Of a stretch of 25,959 bases of DNA, positions 10,759-20,829 are shown in pieces. Each line of letters begins with the position of its first letter. Position 1 is the stretch's first letter. The notes beneath the pieces are model-generated. The model was not told the DNA's origin. It made no database searches and saw only the letters and a list, made by a program, of their open reading frames with translations. The DNA lies in contig NW_019773540.1 of NCBI RefSeq assembly GCF_001039355.2, positions 35,128 through 61,086 of the forward strand, in the 5' to 3' direction. The position numbers were made by a program, and so were the translations under genes. Source of the stretch: Lingula anatina. Lineage: Eukaryota; Brachiopoda; Lingulata; Lingulida; Lingulidae.

Positions 10759-13725
10759 TTACGAATTAACTGGATTCTGAATTTTCTCCAAGTTATGTTG
10801 AACTGCATTTTTCAGAAAAGTGATCCACTGTACATCTTCATCAAATGTCACGTGAGAAGTCCTGAAATGAAGAAGTTTAGCTTTAGAAACAAGAACAAAC
10901 ATCTACCATATTTGACATGTACCACCAGGAACCAGATTTCATAATATTTGAGGAGTGCAACTTGAAGCACCAAAAATATTCTAAAGATAGAAAATTACTT
11001 ACTTTAACAAATTGATGGCAATTATATAGTTTATGGTTTAATACACCAACAACAAGATATACAGTCAACAGTGCAACATTATTCATCAAATTTTTAATCC
11101 ACATTTTTCATATACTGATAGTCAATGAAAACGCATCAGAAAACTTTCTAGTACTTTTTTACCGAGAATCGATTCCAACCATATAAACGAGTACAAATGC
11201 ACTTGTTTGGTCATAAGAGAGTGGGCTGACCACTATTTTATATTTCACATATTTCACACGAAAAATGGTATTTTCTTAATGTGCCAAAGGAACTTGAATA
11301 CTATATGATAAATAGATGATGCATTTTCATTGACTGTCAGTATATATTAAAGTGAGAATATCAGTAAGTAATAACACATCATGATGGCCACATTTCTTGA
11401 AACAACCACTTCTTAAATGTCTGTAAATTTGTTAGTTAGTATTTTCCTGTCTTATTTAATTCATACATTTTTAAAATGCCAATGACACTGTTGGTACACA
11501 TGTGGGCATATGCATTCATGCACACACACACACACACACGTACATTGACATGTGCACACACACTTGCTTACACTTACTTTGACAGCTCTAAAAGCTCCAA
11601 TACAATATCTGCCAGTTTTCTTGCCTACAGAACAAAAACCAAAGATGACATTTAAAAGTTGACCTTATGAGCAAAATATAAAATAGGTAAAATATATATA
11701 AGTTCAAAAAGGAAATTCTGAAAAACATACAACTTTATTTAATGGGCATCAACATAAAATATTAAAACAAGTTCATTTATTTAAAAAATAACATGAAGGA
11801 AAAATCATGCAAATAACTTGAAAAAATACCAGCTGACATACTTAACTATACAATGAACACAACTAACGCTTTATTACACATACATTGTCTTTTGCCATTT
11901 CAAGATCCAATGGAGCATACAATCCAGAAACAAAGTCATCCACAGCGGGACTCGTTAACCTCATAACATCTGCTAATTTGTCCAGTTCTGTGATCTGTGC
12001 CACAGTTACACATTCTCCGTTACTTCTCACAGCAACTGACGTCTTCTTCAGGCAAGCTTTTACCGCTTTAACAAGTCCTATGCATGGTGCTATTGTCCTT
12101 TTGTCTGCCTCAGACCATGTTTCTTCCTCAAGGTCATCACTGTCATCATCACCAAGGTCAAGGTCATCCAAGCGACCTTCATTTTCCACAGCCTGTAACA
12201 TAACAATACAATTATATTTCACCTCAGTGGGGAAATAAATAATTTTACTTCTGTCCTAAGTAATAAAATTTCAATTACAATTTGAAACAAGGTAACATAC
12301 TGAGGGAGGATATCACCTTCCCCAGGTGAAAGTGAATTTGTGACACTGAAAAGGTCAAGGTGACCTTATTTCTCATCCAGTAATCTCTCCTGTATCAAAC
12401 ATTTCCCCTCAACTGTTGTCAGGTTATCTTGTCACAGGGACCAGAAAAACACAGACACCTTTTCTATAATGGCTCTTCACCAGGCTATTAAGAAAGAAAG
12501 GAATTTGAGAAATTAAATTACTTTTAGCTTCAGTTCAATAATGTAAAAATTATTTCATGTCACTTTTAAATGAGATTAAAATCTCTGTAGAACTTACTGC
12601 CTCCAGTTCTTCTAAAGCATCTTTTACCAAGTTACTAGCACCTGTTACCACTGCAATCACTGCTGCTTTGTTATCTGGCAAAAGAAAAAATCCTTAATTA
12701 TCTGTAAGATGCATAGAATAATGAAATTAATCACCATTTGTATTTTATGTAAAATCTGTACATAAAGTGTACAATTCATTTTGTATTTTTTTCTAAACAT
12801 TTTTAAAAGAAATGTGGATACTGAAAATCTTCTTACAAACTAATAAATTAAGGTCATTTAAAAACTAAGAAAAAGGAAATTTATAATTTAAATAAATAAT
12901 TTTTCCTGAATGTTTCTCTTTGTTACTCTTGGCAGTGAACAATAAAAAGCAAGCACTCTATTTTAACTTTAATTGTCCAGAAATTGGTATTGCTTACCTG
13001 CTTACTTAAAAATCAGGCAGTTTCTACAAAAGGAGAATCTGATATTTTATTCTAGTAGAAGACAAATGCTAAAATTTATCAAAACACCTTGATACTTATT
13101 AATCTACCTTTTGGAATATCTTTGATGCCATTGCAGCTCTCCCAAACTTTCCCAGTTGATTGCAGCTGATCAGTAGAGCTGGAAGACATAAGTACACCAT
13201 TTCATTTTTTGTTAAATTATTGATGCAAATCTTTTCTGCTTTAATAAATTGTTAAATTATTAATGCAAATATTTTCTGTTTTAATAAATTAACTAATTTC
13301 TTTTCAAAACCTTTAATGAAAAATATTTCCTCATTTTATGTTCCTTCATCTTATTTACCCATTCCTCTATTTCATCAATATTTATTTATTTATTCACTCA
13401 TCAATTAATTAATTAATTAAAATTAATTAATCTTCTTATTTATTTTATTTTTTTAGGATGACCACCATCCATCAAGCATAGTTTTTAAATAAATAATCTG
13501 GTAATAAGGTTGTGTTTGGTGCCCAGACTTCAGGTACTAGAAGTATCAGAGGCTTGTCTATAACAGAGCTGCCTTTCCAGTAATCTCTGACACTCAGGGT
13601 GCCCCCCCCCCCCCCCTCATTAGTTTACCCTGCTGTCTCTGCCTGAGCTATCCTCCTGACCAGCTCCTGAACCCCCTCTATGATGTCACAGACTGCATCC
13701 ACTGATGACTTCCACAAGGTTAAAC
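10759..13725 (-). CDS. CCNDBP1: Cyclin-D1-binding protein 1 (GCIP) homologue, 3' six exons
   Basis: Six minus-strand exons with GT/AG borders join in one frame: 13629-13725, 13108-13178, 12598-12674, 11884-12192, 11578-11624 and 10759-10861. They give 233 complete residues plus a split first codon, ending at TAA 10759-10761. Recognisable family stretches, in order, are GKVWESC, IPKDNKAA, VKDALEELEAAVE, an acidic run (DLDLGDDDSDDLEEE), WSEAD, PCIGLVKAVKACLKK, SPAVDDF, and a C-terminal SHVTFDEDVQWITFL. All align with vertebrate CCNDBP1. The family is helical and binds D-type cyclins, the adaptor Grap2 and helix-loop-helix factors, acting as a negative regulator of proliferation. The vertebrate protein is about 360 aa, so roughly the first 110 residues are missing; no 5' exon was found between 13726 and 25959. 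The exon at 11578-11624 has an in-frame TAA inside its donor (K-TAA), so intron retention would truncate the last 33 residues. Confidence 0.92.
12352..12366. promoter_or_regulatory. Perfect palindromic steroid-receptor-type element in an intron
   Basis: AGGTCA-AGG-TGACCT matches the consensus estrogen-response palindrome with a 3-nt spacer. It lies in the CCNDBP1 intron between the exons at 11884-12192 and 12598-12674. Dispersed repeats rich in AGGTCA-like sequence could also explain it. Confidence 0.35.
13210..13289. repeat. 40-bp tandem duplication in a CCNDBP1 intron
   Basis: Two adjacent units (13210-13249 and 13250-13289) begin TGTTAAATTATT and differ at only a few positions. They lie just upstream (in gene direction) of the exon at 13108-13178. 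Confidence 0.85.
13602..13616. repeat. C15 homopolymer
   Basis: An uninterrupted run of 15 C lies in the CCNDBP1 intron, a few bases past the splice donor of the exon at 13629-13725. Confidence 0.95.
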
Positions 13726-14200
13726 CTGGAGTGAAATAACTGAGAAAAGAATTAAAAGTGCATTATAACTTATAATAACTTATATATTTAACTTTATATA
13801 TTCGAAATCAACAATGTTTCTATTTTAGGGATGGTTTAAGCAAATTAAAAGTGGATATAATAACTTGAAGTTTTTTTTTATTGTAATATTCAAAATCTTA
13901 ATTAAGATATGGTTTTTGGTTGTAAGACAAAGAGTAGAAACAAAAGGTGAGACCAGCTACATGTAGAAAGCTTATAAAGGTACAGAACCTGCATTGGTGA
14001 AAACAATGACAAACCACTCAAACTTTGATTGAATTATGTTCTATTTTGTGCTTTGCCAAACAGTAAAACAAGGAAGTAACCAAAAAATGTTATTTAGCAT
14101 TGACTACAAGTACAATAACCCTCTAACTCAACTGAAACAGCCCAGAAAACAATATCCACCTCAGGTAAACCAAAGTCTACAAGTGCACAGGCTGTTGGAC

Positions 14201-14208
14201 ATATAAGA
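14201..14208 (+). promoter_or_regulatory. Candidate TATA box of ITAM gene A
   Basis: ATATAAGA lies 40 bp before the start codon at 14248 and is preserved as GTATAAGA in copy B. If used, the 5' untranslated region would be only about 15-20 nt; an upstream untranslated exon cannot be excluded. Confidence 0.35.
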
Positions 14209-14247
14209 AAACACTCCATTTCTTCAAGATAAGGGTGTTAGAAGAAC

Positions 14248-16422
14248 ATGGACATTACCGTGTTTCTTTTCATTTTTGCCGTGGGTTTCAGCACCAGAAT
14301 GAATTTACCTGCTGAAGCACAGAATACAGGTGAGTACAATAAAAAAGACAACATGCATCTGATTGACGGATAAAAAGCCACAGGTTAGTGCCATAGAATA
14401 TACATAAATTATAAAAGTTAGTAATAAAACAGAATATAAATATTATAACATTCCATTACGTGACATGTGGATGGTGCCCACACAGACATTTCTTGTTAGT
14501 CTTTATATCTTTGCAATCTGGTTGGACAGGGGAAATTCATTACTTTTGACATATCATCTGCACAGTTATCTGATACCTTTACCTTAATTAATCTGTTCAA
14601 ACTATCTACTGCCTTCATAAAGTTCAGACTTCTAAAAACTTTATCCATACGACTTTTTAAAAGTTTGTGCACACTTTTTAGAAAATGAGTTAAAAATGTT
14701 CCACATCATATTTTAGAACAATCCATCATCATCAGTGTCATTTTAACTTCTCTATATTTGCTCTTGCAGAAAGGTTTAGAAGATCAGACTGTGAAGGTAG
14801 GGTGCACACATGATATTTTTCTAAATGAGCTAGAGACTTGAAATTTGGTACACAGAAAGCCATACATTTGAGTATGAATAATCAATTTACCATACATTTG
14901 AGTATGAATAATCAATTTAAACTTTTAATCTATCTTATTTAGATCAAAAGTTATTCAAGTTTTGGTGACACCATGTTTGTCCTTTTTTCAGGCGCAATTT
15001 TCAAAAATGAGTCAAAAGTTGCCTCTATCATTTTTCATCCCCTCAATATTGTCACAGACATTTGAAATTTGGCACATATTAAGTATAGAAGTTGGGCATT
15101 GAACCATAGTTTAAATTTGGGTTCAAGCATTTTCCTAAGCAGAGTTATGTGCGTGTGAATTAAGCAAAATGAAGCATTTTTTGACAGTTAATGCTAGAAA
15201 ATACATGTTTCTTAGGTTTTATTCATGAACAAGACTAACTCTTGGTAGAATAGTTGTCTTACATATGAGTATTAGTACAAAATTAATAGCAGATGCTGTC
15301 AATGTTAAGATTGCATATCCCTGTGCTTCACCTCAGCCACGCCTACATGTAAGTCTAGCCCCACCCTAATGTTCTGTCATATTATAATTATTATTGTTCC
15401 TTGACACAGAGCATAGATTATTAGATTTTACAAGGAAGATTCACCTACGACAACCTTCATGTAAAAAAATTAAGAAATCACCCACCACCCCAGCGACCCC
15501 TCCCCATGGACATCTGTCTGTGGCAGTCTCCCCCCCTCTCAATCCTTCACCCCCCCTCACGTTGGCTAGATAACTAATACAATAATTCAACAATTATATA
15601 ATAAATAAATTAATTAGACTATAAATGAAAAGAAAAAATATTGTAACAATTAATCTATTAAGAGAAAAGTCCATAATGCATGCATTGATAAAATTAGTAT
15701 TTTCAAGAAAAAAAAATTACACCCATGCCTAGGGCAGCCACACCAAGGCTGCTGTTACTGTTTTTCCTTGCTACGCAATATGAAGTATAAGTGGCAAATT
15801 GTCATTGTTAAAAAAATCATTCATACTCCGGAATAACCCACACCCTGGGGATCATAGGGTTATTCTTGCATATGCACTCTTACTCCTTAGTATCGAACAC
15901 ATATGTATAGTACGTACATGGCACATAATTTTCTTTTATGATAAACTTTCTGCAAAAAAAAAAAAAAAAAATGCCCCCCCCCCAAAAAATTTCAAACCAC
16001 TTCACGTCACCCCGTACCCCCCCCCCCCTCGCACACGCTTGTTGTCCCCGCGGCCCGCCGAGATCAATTTTTACTGCATTTCCAAAAACGTTACATCATT
16101 TGCATACATCAGTTAGAAGTTATAATAACAGAGAAATTCCTGATTGTGATGAGTTTGATGGGAATCATGGTGAAATGCACTAAAAAGTTAAACCCTGAGT
16201 GGACTTTGACATAATTATTTGACTCTGAGCAGGTGTTTTCATCCGTTTTGCGGTATAATGTGATAATGCCATCAATAAATTGAATAATCTGGACTATTTT
16301 TCTTGGTTGTCTGGTTTAGCGTCTCTGACTGATTATAAAGGTCTTAATGGGGCCTTGATAGATTGAAGTAGCAATAAAAAGTAAAACCAAGAGTGGACTT
16401 TGATTTGTTTATGAAACTTGCA

Positions 16423-16467
<45 letters not shown>

Positions 16468-17754
16468 AACAATTTGAGTCTTTTACAGCACAGTATATCC
16501 ACTGTTTTAGATGCTGTCATTGAAGGCACATTGGGAGCCATATCACTGGTGCTGCTGATTTTTAATATAGCTGCTATCTGCTATATATTAAGGTGAATTC
16601 CACTTTGAACTTTTTCACTTTCTTTAAAAGCTTTATCTGTAACAAGAGCCGTGAAGGGCCCCAAAGTCCTGAAATGTTTTCAGAACCAAAATTATGTGTG
16701 CTAGTCCTCAAGACTCTTCCTCAGCCCTGTTGCAAACAAGACTAAAATGGCAAGCTGAGCCTCAAAGCCCTATACATATGTGTCATAGGTCATGTGACTT
16801 TGAGATCATTCCCACAGATATTTGTAATGATCTATCTCCCTGGGGAGTATCACTAATTGCTGTTAACATGACAGGCTTAAATGTCTGTCAGCCCCGGTAA
16901 AGCTGTAAGGGGGTAATTATCTTTGCCTCCTAGGTGACAGACATTTAAGCCTTATATTTGATAGCAATTTAGTGAGACTCCCCAGAGAGTTGGGTCAATT
17001 CAGATGGATCGATCTAACTATGGGAACCCAGTCTTAGTGTCTGCTTTTTTCATATCCAAAAAGGTCTAAAGAAGTAAAACATTTACGTCATTAAAAAATA
17101 ATCTTATAAAAGTCAGCTGTATCTGAGGATTTTTTTCTTTACCATTGTAGAAATAAAAGATTTGAAGCTTTACCCAAATCTCCCGACCATTCTGACCAGA
17201 CCCATGGCAACCAAGATAGCAGTGAGGGTGGGGAAAATGTTTATGCACAGTTAGGAGAGCAGGAACCACAGCAACAATACACTGAACTTGAACTCCAGAG
17301 AAGAGGTACTCAATTACAAGAGGAGAATGAAAGACAGAGCATGAACCAACGTTTACCCAAATCTTCTAACCATTCTGACCAAACCCACAGGAATCAGGCT
17401 AACAGAAATGGTGGTGAAAATACTTATGCACAGTTAGGAGAGCAGGAACCCCAGCATCAATACACTGAACTTGAACTCCAGAGAAGAGGTACTCAGTTCC
17501 ACGAAGAGAACGAGAGACAAAACGTGAACCAACGTTTACCCCAATTTTCAGACAACTCTGACCAAACCCACAGCAATCAGGATGACAGAGAAGGTTGTGA
17601 AAATACTTATGCACAGTTAGGAGAACAGGAACCCCAGCACCAATACACTGAACTTGAACTCCAGAGAAGAGGTACTCAGTTCTATGAAGTGAATGAAAGA
17701 CAGTATGTGAACCTAGGTTTTCAAATGGGTGTTGCCGACAGCCATGACATATAA
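14248..17754 (+). CDS. Short transmembrane protein with three tandem ITAMs, copy A
   Basis: Four exons with GT/AG borders join in frame: 14248-14329, 14770-14796 (27 nt), 16511-16592 and 17151-17754. They give 264 aa. Residues 1-15 are a signal peptide (MDITVFLFIFAVGFS). The ectodomain is only about 20-25 residues, with a single Cys at 35 in RRSDCED. A membrane helix spans about 43-63 (TLGAISLVLLIFNIAAICYI), followed by basic RNKR. The cytoplasmic tail carries 61-residue repeats, each with YAQL-x8-YTEL: tyrosine pairs 95/107, 156/168 and 217/229. This exactly fits the ITAM rule YxxL-x(6-8)-YxxL. The C-terminal YVNL (Tyr249) suits Grb2-type SH2 domains. By motif, it should be a plasma-membrane adaptor or receptor subunit phosphorylated by Src-family kinases and read by Syk/Shark kinases. 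Unlike DAP12 or CD3-zeta it has no acidic residue deep in the membrane; Asp37 and Glu41 lie at the outer edge and Asn55 in the middle. All exon borders are conserved in copy B. I know no named orthologue. Confidence 0.78.
14862..14920. repeat. About 29-bp tandem duplication in intron 2, copy A
   Basis: CATACATTTGAGTATGAATA and its continuation are repeated head to tail. The same pair occurs in copy B near 19217-19275, so it predates the segmental duplication. Confidence 0.85.
16425..16460. repeat. (TA)n microsatellite, copy A, 18 units
   Basis: This AT run lies about 50 bp upstream of the acceptor of the membrane-helix exon. The matching run in copy B (20773-20822) has 25 units. Confidence 0.95.
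16873..16952. repeat. 18-bp perfect inverted repeat in intron 3, copy A
   Basis: AGGCTTAAATGTCTGTCA (16873-16890) and its exact complement (16935-16952) enclose a 44-nt loop. It is preserved in copy B at 22032-22111. It may be a small foldback transposon older than the duplication. Confidence 0.85.
17170..17718 (+). repeat. 183-bp coding repeat, three units, each one ITAM
   Basis: The units 17170-17352, 17353-17535 and 17536-17718 keep the frame (61 codons each). The most conserved part is the ITAM with its flanks (YAQLGEQEPQ..YTELELQR). The linkers (SDQTH.NQ, EENERQ) vary more. Confidence 0.92.
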
Positions 17755-17936
17755 AATGAACTTTTTCAAGATCAAACTGATGATACCAAGAAAATGGACC
17801 GATATGAAATCATGACAGCTGAATGTCAGAAGGAACATATCTATATTACGAAAATATTTACCAATAGTATACACAACTGTATGGGACAGTATATACAAGG
17901 CAGCAAAGCTGTCAAATGTACAGACAAAAATCACAT

Positions 17937-17942
17937 AATAAA
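17937..17942 (+). terminator. Polyadenylation signal of ITAM gene A
   Basis: AATAAA lies 183 nt after the stop codon and is preserved in copy B. A second AATAAA at 18173-18178 is also preserved. Confidence 0.5.
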
Positions 17943-18540
17943 GATGCACAAAATATATCATTTTGGCCATTTTGATGCAATAATGCTTATAACTGCACAA
18001 AATAATAATATATAATGCTTAACAGCATAAACACCATTACTATTGCTTACGCGGTAATACAGAAAATGTTACTTGTACAGAGCTTCAGGTGGATAGGAGT
18101 GAAAAGTCATTTCTTGAACACGTCAGTTTGAAAAATGAAAAATGAAAAAAGGAAACATTACAAAAATAGTCCAATAAAGCTGCTATTGAATCAAGCTGTA
18201 TTAACATGATATGAATCATCCCACTTCAGTTGGAAGATAATAAGGCACAGACATCTGTGTCTGTACATATAAACTGGTACTTCAAAACAGACCAGCTACT
18301 TGTATAAAGCTTATAAATGTACAGAACCTGCACAGACGACAACAATGACAAACCACTTAAACTTTGATTGAATTATGTTCTATTTTGTGCTATGCCAAAC
18401 AGTCCAACCAGGAAGTAACCTCAAAATGTCATTTGACATTGACTACAGGTACAATAACCCTCTGAATCAATTGAAACAGGTGGAGACAACAATATCCACC
18501 TAAGGTAAATCAAAGTCTACAAGAGCACAGGCTGTTGGAC

Positions 18541-18548
18541 GTATAAGA
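18541..18548 (+). promoter_or_regulatory. Candidate TATA box of ITAM gene B
   Basis: GTATAAGA lies 57 bp before the start codon at 18605 and corresponds to ATATAAGA in copy A. The distance is longer because of a 17-nt insertion (around TATTGTAAGAAGATCACTG) between it and the start. Confidence 0.33.
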
Positions 18549-18604
18549 AAACACTCCATTTCTTCAAGGTTTTATTGTAAGAAGATCACTGTGTGTTGTG
18601 GAAC

Positions 18605-20771
18605 ATGGATGTTACCATGTTTCTTTTCATTTTTGCCATGGGTTTCAGCACTAGAATGAATTTACCTGTTGAAGCACAGAATACAGGTGAGTCCAATAAA
18701 AAAAAAGACACCATGCATCTGATTGATGAATAAAAAGCCACAGGTTGGTGCAATAGAATATATGTATAGTAATAAACAGAATGTAAATCTTATAACATCC
18801 CCTTACGTGACATGTGGATGGTGCCCACACAGACATTTGTTGTTAGTATTTATATCTGGAGAGTTGCAATCTGGTTGGACAGGGGGAATTCCTTAATTTT
18901 GAGATATTTTCTGCACAGTTATCTGATACCTTTACCTTAATTAATCTGTTCAAACTATCTACTGCCTTCATAAAGTTCAGACTTCCTAAAACTTTATCCA
19001 AACAACTTATAAGAGTTTGTGCACACTTTATAGAAAATATGAGTTAAAAAATGTTCCACATCATATTTTAGAACAATCCATCATCATCAGTGTCATTTTA
19101 ACTTCTCTATATTTGCTCTTGCAGAAAGGTTTAGAAGATCAGACTGTGAAGGTAGGGTGCACACATGATATTTTTCTAAATGAGCTAGAGACTTGAAATT
19201 TGGTACACAGAAAGCCATACATTTGAGTATGAATAATCAATTTACCACACATTTGAGAATGAATAATCAATTTAAACTTTTAATCTATCTTATTTAGATC
19301 AAAAGTTATTCAAGTTTTGGTGACACCATGTTTGTCCTTTTTTCAGGCGCAATTTTCAAAAATGAGTCAAAAAGTTGCCCCTATCATTTTTCATCCCCTC
19401 AATATTGTCACAGACATTTGAAATTTGGCACATATTAAGTATAGAAGTTGGGCATTGAACCATAGTTTAAATTTGGGTTCTAGCATTTTCCTAAGCAGAG
19501 TTATGTGCGTGTGAATTAAGCAAAATGAAGCATTTTTTGACGGTTAATGCTAGAAAATACATGTTTCTTAGGTTTTATTCATGAACAAGACTAACTCTTG
19601 GTAGAATAGTTGTCTTACATATGAGTATTAGTACAAAATTAATAGCAGATGCTGTCAATGTTAAGTTTGCATACCCCTGTGCTTCACCTCAGCCACGCCT
19701 ACATGTAAGTCTAGCCCCACCCTAAAGGCTAATGATCTGTCATATTATAATTATTATTGTTCCTTGACACAGAGCATAGTTTATTAGATTTTACAAGGAA
19801 GATTCACCTACGACAACCTTCATGTAAAAAAATTAAGAAATCACCCACCACCCCAGCGACCCCTCCCCATGGACATCTGTCTGCGGCAGTCTCCCCCCCT
19901 CTCAATCCTTCACCCCCCCTCACGTTGGCTAGATAACTAATACAATAATTCAACAATTATATAATAAATAAATTAATTAGACTATAAATGAAAAGAAAAA
20001 ATATTGTAACAATTAATCTATTAAGAGATAAGTCCATAATGCATGCATTGATAAAATTAGTATTTTCAAGAAAAAAATGACATCCATGCCTAGGGCAGCC
20101 ACACCAAGGCTGCTGTTACTGTTTTTCCTTGCTATGCAATATGAAGTATAAGTGGCAAATTGTCATTGTTAAAAAAATAGAATCATTCATACTCCAGAAC
20201 TACCCACACCCTGGGGATCATAGGGTTATACTTGCATATGCACTCTTACCCCTTAGTATCGAACATATATGTATAGTACGTACATGGCATACAATTTTCT
20301 TTTATGATAAACTTTCTGCAAAAAATAATAATGCCCCCCTCCAAAAGAAATTTCAAACCACTTCACACCCCCCCTCGCACACGCTTGTTGTCCCCGCGGC
20401 CCGCCGAGATCAATTTTTACTGCATTCCCTTAACAAAAACGTTACATCATTTGCATACATCAGTTAGAAGTTATAATAACAGAGAAATTCCTGATTGTGA
20501 TGAGTTTGATGGGAATCATGGTGAAATGCACTAAAAAGTTAAACCCTGAGTGGACTTTGACATAATTTGACTCTGAGCAGGTGTTTTCATCCGTTTTGCG
20601 GTATAATGTGATAATCCCATCAATAAATTGAATAATCCGGACTATTCTTCTTGGTTGTCTGGTTTAGCGTCTCTGACTGATTATAAAGGTCTTAATGGGG
20701 CCTTGATAGATTGAAGTAGCAATAAAAAGTAAAACCAAGAGTGGACTTTGATTTGTTTATGAAACTTGCAC

Positions 20772-20829
<58 letters not shown>

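Larger units (their letters stand above)
13951..18247 (+). repeat. Segmental tandem duplication, copy A (about 4.3 kb)
   Basis: Copy A runs from GACCAGCTAC at 13951 to AAGGCAC near 18247. Copy B starts with the same sequence at 18290. Exons, introns and flanks correspond throughout, with long nearly identical blocks (for example 14759-15200 against 19114-19550), so the duplication is recent. Each copy contains one complete ITAM gene. The homology at the left edge begins abruptly, about 225 bp from the CCNDBP1 exon at 13629-13725. Confidence 0.95.

Noticed and set aside
11885-12238. Plus-strand 117-codon frame
   Set aside because: It is the antisense shadow of the largest CCNDBP1 exon, which has clear homology and splice sites.
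15799-16116. Frame in intron 2, with a counterpart at 20129-20467
   Set aside because: The two copies differ by indels in A and C runs that shift the frame, so sequence similarity reflects the duplication and not coding constraint.
16489-16510. Alternative acceptor CTTTTACAG, 22 nt before the membrane exon
   Set aside because: Joining there puts a stop codon in frame (CAT-TGA) in copy A; the acceptor TTTTAG at 16510 keeps the frame in both copies.
14797-16510. Possibility of a hidden Ig-like or lectin ectodomain exon in intron 2
   Set aside because: No open stretch with paired Cys or Trp and splice borders was seen in either copy; the intron holds repeats.
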